This document shows positions 17,142-25,941 of a stretch of 64,000 nucleotides of DNA, one piece after another. Positions within the stretch are counted from its first letter, which is position 1, and the number at the start of each line of letters is the position of its first letter. Under the pieces are notes generated by a model. That model did not search any database and was not told where the DNA came from. It saw only the letters and a program-made list of their open reading frames with translations. The position numbers and the translations under genes are program-made. Source of the DNA: Flagellimonas spongiicola (GTDB lineage: Bacteria; Bacteroidota; Bacteroidia; Flavobacteriales; Flavobacteriaceae); contig NZ_JAMFMA010000004.1 in NCBI RefSeq assembly GCF_023502425.1, positions 265,475-329,474 on the forward strand. Reading direction: 5' to 3'.

Positions 17142-17964
17142 TGGTTCTAAGTTTATCTAATTCAATGTAAAATAGCCCACCGCCAAAATTGTCAGTTTCT
17201 GATTCAGATTTTGCCGTAGTGACGTATAAATTACCAAGGTTGTCAAAACAGCATGAGGTAATGTTGGAACAAGGTAGATCAATTAAATCAAGTTGAATTC
17301 CGCTATTCGGATCCCATTTTGAAACACATCCACCACCCCATTCGGCAATCCAAAGCATCCCTTTTTCATCAATGCACATACCATCTGGACTGCTATCGCC
17401 CGCAAAAGTAATTGCATACGAATCGAATTCCACTGTACCATTTTCCGTATTGTAATTATACTTGGCAACTTTCCGTGTTGGGGTGTCTATAAAATACAAA
17501 ACGCGTTCATCCGAAGTAAATGCTAATCCGTTTGATATGGTTGTTTCCGTGATAATGGTGCTATACTTACCCTTATAATACGAAAAAACCTTGCCTTTAT
17601 TATTTATAATCTTAGGATATCCCATGGTACCTATAATTATTCGTCCGCTGGAATCTTGAATACCATCGTTGAATCGCATATCATCTTCGATTTCAATTTG
17701 AAACTTAAACGTTGCCGTCAGCGTATTGAAATCCACAGAATAAAAACCTTCTTTACTTGCAATCAATACTTTTTTGAATCCAATTATATATATGCAACTT
17801 GTTGGAGAGTTGAACTTTAAACTTAATATTTCCTTTGTCTCGGGATTATAGCAATACGCTAAGCGATCAAGGATGGAAACAAAATATAATAAGTTATTCT
17901 GATGATCAAACACCGGGCCTTCCAACAATTCGGTACAGGTATGAAAAACCAATTTTGGAATCAT
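17134..17964 (-). CDS. SMP-30/gluconolactonase/LRE-family protein
   Basis: A 276-residue six-bladed beta-propeller protein with no signal peptide. The metal-site residues of the SMP-30 family are recognisable: Glu in LLEGP near residue 15, Asn in RFNDGIQD near 105, Asn in ISNGLAFT near 145 and Asp in DSSPDGM near 195. Family members hydrolyse sugar lactones using a divalent metal. It lies 9 bases after the SDR oxidoreductase gene and overlaps the next glycosyltransferase gene. A dehydrogenase-lactonase pair that oxidises a sugar to an acid is one plausible reading, but it is an inference. Confidence 0.8.
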   Translation of the reverse strand: MIPKLVFHTCTELLEGPVFDHQNNLLYFVSILDRLAYCYNPETKEILSLKFNSPTSCIYIIGFKKVLIASKEGFYSVDFNTLTATFKFQIEIEDDMRFNDGIQDSSGRIIIGTMGYPKIINNKGKVFSYYKGKYSTIITETTISNGLAFTSDERVLYFIDTPTRKVAKYNYNTENGTVEFDSYAITFAGDSSPDGMCIDEKGMLWIAEWGGGCVSKWDPNSGIQLDLIDLPCSNITSCCFDNLGNLYVTTAKSESETDNFGGGLFYIELDKLRTNE

Positions 17965-17973
17965 AATATTGGA

Positions 17974-18720
17974 TTAAATGTATTCGCCACCCGTAACTCT
18001 TAAAATTGAACCAGTAGCCATTGCGGAATCGTCTGATATAAAGTACATAACTGCGGGAACCGGGTCAGAGGTATTCAGCATTCTACCCATGGGCAGAACT
18101 TTAGACGCCTTATCCTTTAACTCATTCTCACTAATACCTTCCTGTGCACGTAAGGCCAATTCTCCTTCTGTATTTGTCCAGCCCATCACAAGGTAGTTAG
18201 ACCTAATACCATACTTGGCATAGTGGTGCGCTATATGGGTGGATAGTGTATATAATGTACTTTTAGTAAGTGCATATGCAGTGCGATCAGCCTGGCCATA
18301 ATCCATGTGTGCAGAACCAAAGAAGATTACACTTCCAGATTGTTGCTGCATCATTGTCCTTAAAACATGTTTCAATAAAAAATAGGGTGCTTTTAAATTC
18401 ACATTGAAAACACTATCATAGGTACTTTCATCAGTTTCAATTATAGAAGATACAGGGGTAATACCTGCGTATAGTACTAGGGCATCAATTCTTCCGAATT
18501 TCGCTATTGTGGTATTGTGAAAATTCTCAATTTCTTCAATATTGTTTAAATCCAGTTGATGGAAATAAAGCTTTTTTTCAGCATTTAAACTTGTAATTAG
18601 TTGATTGCCTTGTTCCAAGTTTCTACCACTAAAAGCCACATTGTAGTCCTTATCTAGACATGCTTTTAATATTTCTTTGCCAACGCCTTTCGCGCCGCCT
18701 AAAATCATTACGGTTTTCAT
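17974..18720 (-). CDS. SDR-family oxidoreductase
   Basis: A 248-residue classical short-chain dehydrogenase. The ATG at 18720 (MKTVMILGGAKGVGKE) is chosen over an in-frame start at 18747 because it begins directly with the Rossmann GGAKGVGK dinucleotide loop. The NAG-type segment appears as LVLYAGI near residue 85. The catalytic Ser is in FFGSAHMDYG, and the Tyr and Lys are in TAYALTKST near residue 160. It should reduce or oxidise a sugar or sugar-derived alcohol or ketone with NAD(P). It is first in the block 18720-13377, with a likely promoter box 39 bases upstream. Confidence 0.85.
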   Translation of the reverse strand: MKTVMILGGAKGVGKEILKACLDKDYNVAFSGRNLEQGNQLITSLNAEKKLYFHQLDLNNIEEIENFHNTTIAKFGRIDALVLYAGITPVSSIIETDESTYDSVFNVNLKAPYFLLKHVLRTMMQQQSGSVIFFGSAHMDYGQADRTAYALTKSTLYTLSTHIAHHYAKYGIRSNYLVMGWTNTEGELALRAQEGISENELKDKASKVLPMGRMLNTSDPVPAVMYFISDDSAMATGSILRVTGGEYI

Positions 18721-19085
18721 AAGTTTTTCTGCTGATGGAATTGTCAACTAAAGCTGGTCAAATCTAGTTATAATTTCGGTGTAATTGGATTTTCATCTGT
18801 ATAATGGAACATAATTCGGTTAATGGACAATTGTGCCCACATTACTAAGAACTAACAGCATTTATAACCTTGTTTATGTCATAAAATTGTATGTAAACTG
18901 CGGCTAATTTCTTGAAAACCGCTATTGTTTGTAATGTGTTTTCAACGATCAATACAGTTACTTGAAAGTGTTTTGTATTAATCAAGAAAAAATTCTCTTT
19001 CTTCGTGTTTGAAACTTATCGCAAAACCAAAGACAACAATAAATTGTTATACATTGGAAATTATTTATAACCTAAACTAAGTTAA
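18721..19085. other. 365-base divergent intergenic region
   Basis: This AT-rich gap separates the minus-strand SDR operon from the plus-strand initiating transferase gene. It holds a TAGATTTG box for the minus side. On the plus side I find no exact TAnnTTTG; the sequence TATTGTTTG near 18923 has one base too many in the spacer. It contains no gene, tRNA or strong hairpin that I can see. Confidence 0.6.
18759..18766 (-). promoter_or_regulatory. -7 promoter box (TAGATTTG) for the SDR-to-ATP-grasp operon
   Basis: On the minus strand, TAGATTTG matches TAnnTTTG and lies 38 bases before the ATG at 18720, predicting a leader of about 30 nt. No convincing -33 TTTG is seen upstream of it. Confidence 0.4.
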
Positions 19086-19694
19086 GTGTATCGCATTTTT
19101 TTCAAACGATTATTGGATTTGATTTTATCCTTACTGGGTCTTATGCTATTTCTGCCTTTATTTCTGATACTAATGCTTTCGTTATCAGTTGTAAATAAGG
19201 GAGCTCCTTTCTTTTTTCAAAAAAGGCCTGGCAAACATGGTAAAATTTTTACCATAATCAAGTTCAAAACCATGACTGATGAAGTAGATGCCAAAGGTGA
19301 ATTGTTACCTGATTTTGAACGCATGACCCGTATTGGGAGTTTTGTAAGAAAATATTCATTGGATGAAATTCCGCAATTGATAAGTGTATTAATAGGAGAT
19401 ATGAGCCTTATTGGCCCAAGACCTTTATTGGAAAGATATTTGCCTCTATATTCTAAAGAGCAGGCGAGGAGGCATGATGTAAAACCTGGTGTTACCGGTT
19501 GGGCACAAGTTAATGGTAGAAATAGTATCAGTTGGCAAGAAAAGTTTAAGTTGGATGTATATTATGTGGATAACATTTCCTTTGTACTGGATGTTAAAAT
19601 AATATTCATGACCATTGCCAAAGTATTTAAATCTGAGGGTGTCAATAATAGCGAAACAGATACAATGGCTGCTTTTACGGGCAATTCAAATTGA
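19086..19694 (+). CDS. PglC-like undecaprenyl-phosphate sugar-1-phosphate transferase
   Basis: A 202-residue small monotopic phosphoglycosyl transferase that starts a lipid-linked oligosaccharide by moving a sugar phosphate from a UDP sugar to undecaprenyl phosphate. The start is GTG at 19086, supported by an in-frame stop just before it and by the family N-terminus FFKRLLDLILSLLG, a re-entrant membrane helix. Core motifs are FFQKRPGKHGKIF, IIKFKTM, SLDEIPQL, GDMSLIGPRPLL and PGVTGWAQVNGRNSI. It strongly resembles Campylobacter PglC in length and motifs, suggesting a bacillosamine-type or related amino sugar as substrate, consistent with the PglF/PglE-like pair at 43370-46440. It is isolated on the plus strand between two minus-strand operons. 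Confidence 0.9.
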   Translation: MYRIFFKRLLDLILSLLGLMLFLPLFLILMLSLSVVNKGAPFFFQKRPGKHGKIFTIIKFKTMTDEVDAKGELLPDFERMTRIGSFVRKYSLDEIPQLISVLIGDMSLIGPRPLLERYLPLYSKEQARRHDVKPGVTGWAQVNGRNSISWQEKFKLDVYYVDNISFVLDVKIIFMTIAKVFKSEGVNNSETDTMAAFTGNSN

Positions 19695-19742
19695 TTTGTT
19701 TTTTTCCCCTTATGCAAGCTATGGATTTAGCGATTCAATAAT

Positions 19743-20948
19743 TTAGGATGGAAATTGTTTGGTGATTGTTTCATAGGCATGTTTTGGGGTTAGATTGTCT
19801 TTCATATGGTTATAACCTTTTAAGCCCATTTCTTCTCGCAGTGATTCACTATTATAAAGTTTAAGCAAATTATCTTTCATTGCTTTGGTGTCACCTGCTA
19901 ACGACCAGAACCCACAACCTATTTCGTCTTGAATAATTCCGAAATCTGTGTTGGCATCAAGAGACGATAGCACTGGAATTTTGTAACGATAATAGGAGTT
20001 GACTTTTGATGGATAATTTGGAATAGTGAAGTCCTTATTCAAAGAGATTAAACCAATGTCGGATATTTTCAGGATTTTCCCGAGTTCATTCCTATTGACG
20101 CTATCCATAAATATCACATTCGTAAGCTTTTTATCATTGGCCAATCCCATTATTTTTTCCTTTTCAGTTCCCCAACCGATAATAAGAAATACCAAATCAT
20201 CAATATCTTGCACCGACTCAGCCAAGTCTATTATATTTTCCAACTGCTGTGGTAAGCCAATATTACCTCCATAAATAGCAACAGATTTGTTTTGTAGACC
20301 GTAGCGTTTACGCAGTTCTTCTTCACCTTCAACTATTTCCTTTGCTTCTTTTAAGGGTTCCCAATTTGGAAGTAGATGTAATTTATCTGGATTTACCTCT
20401 TTGTTATGTTCCAATACGTAGTCCACATTTGCCGGTGACATACAACCGATGCTATCCGAGTGCTTATATAACTTTTTTTCGAGGTTTCGGAAATACCTGT
20501 ATGCCGGTCCTTTATTCGACATTAATTTTAAATCCACACCGTTTTGTGGGAATATGTCGCGTAATATCAGATACAATTTTCCCTTAGAACGTTTTTTTAA
20601 CCAAACGGCTACGGAAATCATTGTAATTGGGGGAGTAGGAATAATTATCAAATCAAAATCAAGTTTGATGTTTGATTTTTTAATTGCCCTTTTAAACTGA
20701 ATAGGCAATAATATATTTGATATGCCTTTCTGAATTAATCCTCCTCCAAACAACTTTAAGGTTGGTACACGCAAAACATTAATTCCGGCTTCTTTGTTCA
20801 GAGAAATTTTATCAGTGTCATTCAAAGCTGGAGCTACAACAAAAACCTCATGCCCTTTAGCTAAGAACTTACTCATTAAATCTGGGTACATACCGGGTTC
20901 TGAAGTGGCGCTTGAGTAGTTTAGTGCTAAGAATACAATTTTTTTCAT
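19743..20948 (-). CDS. Family 4 glycosyltransferase (WbuB-like), copy A
   Basis: A 401-residue GT-B retaining glycosyltransferase. The ATG at 20948 (MKKIVFLALNYSSA) is preferred to an upstream in-frame ATG because it starts at the first beta strand. Motifs include an N-terminal FRN(L/E)KKLYKHSDSIGCMS segment, LPNWEPL, the donor-site YGGNIGLPQQLENII near residue 225 and the acidic region ADLAES. It is clearly a paralogue of the next gene, sharing ILRDIFPQN and GCMSPANVDYV versus GCMSQGNIDYV. WbuB-type enzymes transfer L-FucNAc in E. coli O26-like clusters, matching the FnlABC genes alongside. It is the last gene of the operon that begins at 33429. Confidence 0.82.
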   Translation of the reverse strand: MKKIVFLALNYSSATSEPGMYPDLMSKFLAKGHEVFVVAPALNDTDKISLNKEAGINVLRVPTLKLFGGGLIQKGISNILLPIQFKRAIKKSNIKLDFDLIIIPTPPITMISVAVWLKKRSKGKLYLILRDIFPQNGVDLKLMSNKGPAYRYFRNLEKKLYKHSDSIGCMSPANVDYVLEHNKEVNPDKLHLLPNWEPLKEAKEIVEGEEELRKRYGLQNKSVAIYGGNIGLPQQLENIIDLAESVQDIDDLVFLIIGWGTEKEKIMGLANDKKLTNVIFMDSVNRNELGKILKISDIGLISLNKDFTIPNYPSKVNSYYRYKIPVLSSLDANTDFGIIQDEIGCGFWSLAGDTKAMKDNLLKLYNSESLREEMGLKGYNHMKDNLTPKHAYETITKQFPS

Positions 20949-20981
20949 CGGTATTTTTCTAGAGTCCAAACAATTAGTTTG

Positions 20982-22193
20982 TTAGGTTTTTTCGTTAAGA
21001 TTTTTTAAAGCAATTTGAGCACGCGAGTAGGCCTTATCAACCGTAAGCGATTCGTACATATACCGATATCCGCTATTACCCATTGTTTTGCGAACTTCAG
21101 GATTGTTATACAAGTATAGTAATTTGGATTTGAGTTCCTCTGTATTTCCTGCTCGCGCAAAAACACCAGACCCAGATTTTTCAAGTATTTGTGGTAAATC
21201 CGTTTGGGTATCTACCGAGGCTAAAATTGGTTTTTTTGCGTTGTGGTAAATGACTGCCTTGCTGGGGATATTGGGAATAGTGAAATCTTCACTCAGGGAA
21301 ATAAGTCCAACATCCGCGACTTCCATTAGCTTAAAAAATTCTTCCCGCTCCATATAATCCATAATCTTAACATTAGTTAGATTGTTTGCAATTACAAGAT
21401 CTTCAAAGGGGTCTCTTTCATAACCATCGCCTACAATCAAAAAAAGCAGATTCTCAATTTCTAGACAAGATTTAGCCAGGTCCGCTATGTTTTCCATTTT
21501 CTGTGGAAGCCCTATGTTACCGCCGAACACCACTAAAAACTTGCCATTTAATCCCATTTTGTTTTTACGTTCAACAATTTCGTTCTCCTGGGATAGGGGT
21601 AGGGGGGTGTCCCAATTTGGCAGTAAATGAAACTTTTTTTTGCTGACTGATGGGTTATGTGCTCTCACATAATCAATATTTCCTTGGGACATACACCCAA
21701 TAGTGTCGCTTAGGCGGTACATTTTACGCTCTTTTTCACGAAAATATCGATGTATTATTCCACCTTGGGTAATCATTTTCAAATCCACGGCGTTTTGAGG
21801 GAAAATATCCCTTAAGATTAGGTAGATTTTAGATTTATATTTTTTTTTGAACCAAACCGCTAGATCAAATAGTGTTATTGGTGGCGTAGGCATGAAAATG
21901 AGGTCAAACTTTAGGTCAATCTTACTGTTTTTAAGCGCTTTTTTATACTGATAAGGAAGTAAGAGGTTTGATATTCCTTTTTCAAATTTGCCTACTTGAA
22001 AAAGATTCAAGGTAGGGACCCTAAGTACCTGAACACCTTTTTCAGTTTGAAGCCCTTTAACGTCATCTTCAAAAGCAGGACCAACTAATGTGACTTCATG
22101 GCCATCTTTATGGAATTCCAACATTAATTCAGTATACATGGTGCTATTCTCGTATAAATTGGGAATACCAAGTCCTAGAAAAGCAATTCTCAT
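20982..22193 (-). CDS. Family 4 glycosyltransferase (WbuB-like), copy B
   Basis: A 403-residue GT4 enzyme, paralogous to the gene downstream along its whole length (shared FDLIFMPTPPITLFDLAVW, LILRDIFPQNAVDLK, CMSQGNIDYV, VVFGGNIGLPQKMENIADL). The start MRIAFLGLGIPNLYENST is the only candidate near the first strand. It follows FnlC/CapG by 9 bases, the place usually taken by WbuB, the enzyme that adds L-FucNAc to the growing lipid-linked unit. Two consecutive copies suggest two FucNAc or related amino-sugar additions, or divergence to a second donor. The specificity is inferred. Confidence 0.82.
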   Translation of the reverse strand: MRIAFLGLGIPNLYENSTMYTELMLEFHKDGHEVTLVGPAFEDDVKGLQTEKGVQVLRVPTLNLFQVGKFEKGISNLLLPYQYKKALKNSKIDLKFDLIFMPTPPITLFDLAVWFKKKYKSKIYLILRDIFPQNAVDLKMITQGGIIHRYFREKERKMYRLSDTIGCMSQGNIDYVRAHNPSVSKKKFHLLPNWDTPLPLSQENEIVERKNKMGLNGKFLVVFGGNIGLPQKMENIADLAKSCLEIENLLFLIVGDGYERDPFEDLVIANNLTNVKIMDYMEREEFFKLMEVADVGLISLSEDFTIPNIPSKAVIYHNAKKPILASVDTQTDLPQILEKSGSGVFARAGNTEELKSKLLYLYNNPEVRKTMGNSGYRYMYESLTVDKAYSRAQIALKNLNEKT

Positions 22194-22202
22194 GTAAATA
22201 AA

Positions 22203-23339
22203 TTAATATTTAGACCAAACCACGCGATTTACATAATCTACATAAGAGATGATGATGCGCACCACCTTTTCACTGACATTCGGCATTGAATAGTCACCAA
22301 CCTGTCTGAAATTCCGTTCAGGATTCCTTTGTTGAACTTCCAGCGCTTCCAAAGCCTGAAGGATTCTTTCGGGTCTAAGTCCTACCATCATTACAGAAGC
22401 TTCCTCCATGGCTTCAGGACGTTCATGTGCTTCACGAATATTTAATGCCCTAAAGTTAAGAATAGATGATTCCTCAGAGATTGTTCCACTGTCTGAAAGA
22501 ACCGCGAACGAATGTAATTGTAGGGCATTGTAATCTGAAAACCCTAGTGGCTTAAGGAACTGTATGTTTTTGTGGGCCTTAACTTTCTTAGCTTCAAGCA
22601 TGTTTCTTGTTCGCGGATGGGTAGAAACAATTACTGGATAATCGTATTTTTCCGCAATCTGATTCAAAGAATCAATCAGACCTTCAAAATTCTTCGGATT
22701 ATTGATATTTTCTTCCCTATGTGAAGAGACAACGAAATATTTTTCTTTTTCCAGATTTAATTTTTCTAAAACGTTGGACGCTTCAATTTTAGATTTGAAT
22801 TGTCCCAGTACTTCGAACATTGGACTTCCGGTTTTAATGACCCTATCTGGGGAAAGTCCTTCTCGAAGCAAATACTCTCTTGCAATATCACTATAGGTAA
22901 GGTTGATATCAGCTACGTGGTCAACAATTTTCCGATTGGTTTCTTCTGGTACTCTTTGATCAAAACATCTATTCCCTGCTTCCATATGAAACACGGGTAT
23001 TTTCCTTTTCTTGGCGGGAATGGCACAGAGACATGAATTTGTGTCTCCCAATACCAAAAAGGCATCTGGTTGGATTTCTTCCAATAATGGGTCTATCTTG
23101 ACCAAGATTTGTCCAACCGTTTCTGATGCGTTTTTACCCGCAGCATTTAGAAAATGATCAGGTTTTCGTATGCCCATATCTTCAAAAAAGATTTCATTGA
23201 GCTCATAATCATAATTTTGACCGGTGTGGACCAATGTATGATCTATTGCCTTATTGGCATCTAAAGCTTTTAGTACACAGGCCAGTCGTATAATTTCTGG
23301 CCTTGTTCCAACAACTGTAATTACTTTAAGTTTTTTCAA
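22203..23339 (-). CDS. fnlC: UDP-N-acetylglucosamine 2-epimerase-like FnlC/CapG
   Basis: A 378-residue non-hydrolysing 2-epimerase of the WecB superfamily. Motifs are VVGTRPEIIRLACVL, LVHTGQNYDYELNEIFFED, LGDTNSCLCAIPAKKRKIPVFHMEAG, NRCFDQRVPEE, SSHREENINN and SDSGTISEES. The NRCFDQRVPEE pattern and the position after CapF point to the last step of UDP-L-FucNAc synthesis, C2 epimerisation of UDP-2-acetamido-2,6-dideoxy-L-talose. It acts in the cytosol. It lies 15 bases after the CapF/FnlB gene. A plain UDP-GlcNAc/ManNAc epimerase is the alternative, but the context argues against it. Confidence 0.88.
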   Translation of the reverse strand: MKKLKVITVVGTRPEIIRLACVLKALDANKAIDHTLVHTGQNYDYELNEIFFEDMGIRKPDHFLNAAGKNASETVGQILVKIDPLLEEIQPDAFLVLGDTNSCLCAIPAKKRKIPVFHMEAGNRCFDQRVPEETNRKIVDHVADINLTYSDIAREYLLREGLSPDRVIKTGSPMFEVLGQFKSKIEASNVLEKLNLEKEKYFVVSSHREENINNPKNFEGLIDSLNQIAEKYDYPVIVSTHPRTRNMLEAKKVKAHKNIQFLKPLGFSDYNALQLHSFAVLSDSGTISEESSILNFRALNIREAHERPEAMEEASVMMVGLRPERILQALEALEVQQRNPERNFRQVGDYSMPNVSEKVVRIIISYVDYVNRVVWSKY

Positions 23340-23354
23340 TGTATCTTTTTTTGG

Positions 23355-24503
23355 TTATTTATTTTCGACGTCTTCAAAATAGGTGTCTGCATCTTCCGGA
23401 TTATAGGGTTCATTGATCCAGAACAAAGTAATAAGTTCTTCATCGCCTATATTGATGATATTATGGGTATACCAGATAGGCATGTCCACATATGCAGGTT
23501 CGTTTCCGTCCAGTATGTAATTGATAACTTTGTCGGTTCCAATGCGTCTCAGTTGAATTTTGGCTTTACCTCGAATAACAGCAAATCGCTCCGCTTTGCG
23601 TGTATGAAAATGATTGCCTCTTGTAATTCCCGGCACGGTGGTGGAAAATGAAAATTGACCACTGGTCTGTGTACGGGCTATTTCTACAAAGCTTCCTCTT
23701 GGATCCGTATGTTTGGTAAACTTAACAGGATAATGATCCTCAGGTACGTAGCACCTGAAAGTATTGAACAAAGCTTTTTCAAAAGGATCTTCCAAGCTTG
23801 GAAAAATACCTCCATTCATGTAATCTTTTCGATATTGCTTTAAAAGCCTTAAAAGTTCGGAGACCTTTTTGAAATGATTTGGCGGAATGTTGACTTCGTA
23901 GCTGTGATCGTCGATTTTATCTCCCCGAATATTTTGCAAGATTACATCCATGAACACAGCAACTAGTTCATTGATATAAATTAAACCAACTTCTCCATCA
24001 TTAATAATGGTTGTTTCCTCATCATGTGCAACCTTATGACAAAAGGTGGCCACGACCGAGTTGTAATTGGGTTTCCCAAAAGGGCCAAAAACATTTGGAA
24101 TTGTCAAGGATGAAAATTGAGCCGTACTTCGTTTTGACCAACCAGCAAATAACAATTTCCCTTCTTTTTTGGATTTTCCATAGAGATTGTCCTTTGATTC
24201 TTGAGAAGAGGAAGAGAAAATGATATGTGGTGCTACATTTCTTGAATCACATGCTTCAATTAGCCTTTTCACCAAACCGATGTTGGTCTCGTAGATGACA
24301 TTTGCATCTTCATGACGATTCATTGCAGCTAAATGGACTATGGTGTCACAAGAAGCAACAAAATCACCCAATTTTTCAGTGTCTTCAAAAAATGATCGCT
24401 TAAAATCGACCAATTCAATATCATCACGTAAGGATAGCGTAGTGCTAAGATGATAGCCTACAAAACCTGCTTGACCAGTAATACCTACTTTCAGCTTTTT
24501 CAT
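23355..24503 (-). CDS. fnlB: UDP-2-acetamido-2,6-beta-L-arabino-hexul-4-ose reductase FnlB/CapF
   Basis: A 382-residue two-domain protein. Residues 1-240 are an extended SDR Rossmann domain starting KVGITGQAGFVGYHLS, with LYGKSKKEGK supplying the catalytic Tyr/Lys. Residues about 245-382 are a cupin with GNHFHTRKAERF, a histidine cluster that binds Zn in Staphylococcus CapF. CapF epimerises at C3 through the cupin and reduces C4 with NADPH through the SDR half, the middle step of UDP-L-FucNAc formation. Length and domain order match the family. It lies between the cupin gene (6 bases upstream) and FnlC. Confidence 0.9.
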   Translation of the reverse strand: MKKLKVGITGQAGFVGYHLSTTLSLRDDIELVDFKRSFFEDTEKLGDFVASCDTIVHLAAMNRHEDANVIYETNIGLVKRLIEACDSRNVAPHIIFSSSSQESKDNLYGKSKKEGKLLFAGWSKRSTAQFSSLTIPNVFGPFGKPNYNSVVATFCHKVAHDEETTIINDGEVGLIYINELVAVFMDVILQNIRGDKIDDHSYEVNIPPNHFKKVSELLRLLKQYRKDYMNGGIFPSLEDPFEKALFNTFRCYVPEDHYPVKFTKHTDPRGSFVEIARTQTSGQFSFSTTVPGITRGNHFHTRKAERFAVIRGKAKIQLRRIGTDKVINYILDGNEPAYVDMPIWYTHNIINIGDEELITLFWINEPYNPEDADTYFEDVENK

Positions 24504-24509
24504 ATGTTT

Positions 24510-24938
24510 TTATTGCCAGTCTCCTGACCATTTTTCCAAAGGAAATCTATAATCGTCCTTCACGGAACTATCCAAGTCAAAATTTGAAAAAATCTGTAAC
24601 CTTGAATCATTCCTAGTAGCTTTTATCGCCGTGGCGTAACCTTGAGGAACACATAAGATTCCTTTGGACGTATCCAACTCAAATTTTTGGGATTTCAAAT
24701 CGTCTGAAGGTATTTCAAAATCATCAATTAGAACAAGATTGATGATAAATGAACCTTCAAGACAGTAAAACCATTTTTTCTCCAGTTTGTGCGCTTGCCA
24801 TCCACGGATCATGTCCACATCCGCTGGGGCAATTTCGTAAAATCGCACCACCTCCTGCATGTCAAAATGATTAAAAGAACGTAAAATCCCACGCTGATCC
24901 CCAAAAGTTTCAGCGTTTATGATTTTTGGATTATGCAT
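24510..24938 (-). CDS. Small RmlC-like cupin (sugar epimerase family)
   Basis: A 142-residue single cupin-domain protein related to dTDP-4-dehydrorhamnose 3,5-epimerase. Visible are FGDQRGILRSFNHFD, FYEIAPADVDMIRGWQAHKLEKKWFYCLEG (the core strands with His and Lys) and KGILCVPQGYATAIKA. Flavobacterial FnlABC loci often carry this gene between CapE and CapF. It overlaps the FnlA/CapE frame by 8 bases, so the two are translationally coupled. Because CapF already has its own cupin epimerase domain, the separate protein may help C3/C5 epimerisation or modify another sugar. Its exact reaction is unknown. Confidence 0.75.
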   Translation of the reverse strand: MHNPKIINAETFGDQRGILRSFNHFDMQEVVRFYEIAPADVDMIRGWQAHKLEKKWFYCLEGSFIINLVLIDDFEIPSDDLKSQKFELDTSKGILCVPQGYATAIKATRNDSRLQIFSNFDLDSSVKDDYRFPLEKWSGDWQ

Positions 24939-25941
24939 TAAGAGACTCTTTGATAAAATCCAAATTTAGTAAGGTGTTCTTTAATTCGCTATTATTCAAT
25001 TGTTTGGTGTTATGGGAGTGATAATCCTCAATTTCACTAATATCTGTTTCACCTTCTGAGAAATATCGACTGTAATTTAAATCTCTATTATCGGCAGGAA
25101 TCCTATAGAAATTACCCATGTCCTCTGCCTTGATCATTTCTTCCCTGGTACATAAGGTTTCATATAATTTCTCACCATGTCTAGTACCAATAACCTTGAT
25201 TTCGTTACTACCATTAAATATATCACGCACTGCTTCTGCCAAATCTCCAATGGTACTAGCAGGGGCTTTATTTACAAAAAGATCTCCCTGGTTACCATGT
25301 TCGAAAGCAAACAGTACTAAATCGACTGCATCTTCCAACGACATCAAGAATCGAGTCATTTTTGGATCGGTAACGGTTAGTGGCTGATTGTTTTGTATTT
25401 GGTTGACAAATAAAGGTATAACCGAACCGCGGGACGCCATTACATTACCATAACGTGTTAGACATACAGTGGTTTTACCTTCGTCCACATTCCTTGAAGC
25501 GGCGATGGCAACCTTTTCCATTAAGGCTTTGCTTATACCCATAGCGTTAATAGGGTATGCAGCTTTGTCTGTACTTAGACATATGATTTTGTCCACACCA
25601 TTTTCTATAGCAGCATCTATTGTATTTTGCGTACCAAAAACGTTGGTTCTAGCTGCTTCAATTGGGAAAAACTCACAAGAAGGTACTTGTTTTAAGGCTG
25701 CTGCATGAAAAACGTAATCAACACCGCGCATTGCTCTTGAGATACTATTGGGGTCGCGAACATCGCCGATATAGAATTTAACTTTATTGTTTTTTAGACG
25801 ATTACGCATATCGTCTTGCTTTTTTTCATCTCGACTAAAGATTCTGATCTCTTTTATGTCAGTTTCCAAAAATCGGTTAAGGACGGCATTTCCAAAGGAA
25901 CCGGTTCCTCCTGTAATAAGTAATGTTTTACCTTCGAACAT
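24931..25941 (-). CDS. fnlA: UDP-GlcNAc 4,6-dehydratase/5-epimerase FnlA/CapE
   Basis: A 336-residue SDR enzyme for the first step of UDP-L-FucNAc synthesis: dehydration of UDP-GlcNAc with C5 epimerisation. It starts MFEGKTLLITGGTGSFGNAV with the NAD-binding GGTGSFG loop. The catalytic segment is STDKAAYPINAMGISK with Met134 in place of the usual SDR tyrosine and Lys138, as known for the CapE type. The C-terminal part carries TRHGEKLYETL. It overlaps the upstream gene by 14 bases. The soluble length separates it from the membrane-bound WbpM-type dehydratase at 44494. Confidence 0.9.
   Translation of the reverse strand: MFEGKTLLITGGTGSFGNAVLNRFLETDIKEIRIFSRDEKKQDDMRNRLKNNKVKFYIGDVRDPNSISRAMRGVDYVFHAAALKQVPSCEFFPIEAARTNVFGTQNTIDAAIENGVDKIICLSTDKAAYPINAMGISKALMEKVAIAASRNVDEGKTTVCLTRYGNVMASRGSVIPLFVNQIQNNQPLTVTDPKMTRFLMSLEDAVDLVLFAFEHGNQGDLFVNKAPASTIGDLAEAVRDIFNGSNEIKVIGTRHGEKLYETLCTREEMIKAEDMGNFYRIPADNRDLNYSRYFSEGETDISEIEDYHSHNTKQLNNSELKNTLLNLDFIKESLNA

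Noticed and set aside
18721..19085. RNA gene or riboswitch in the 365-base divergent gap
   Set aside because: I found no stable multi-helix structure, conserved motif or terminator hairpin there; only short weak inverted repeats.
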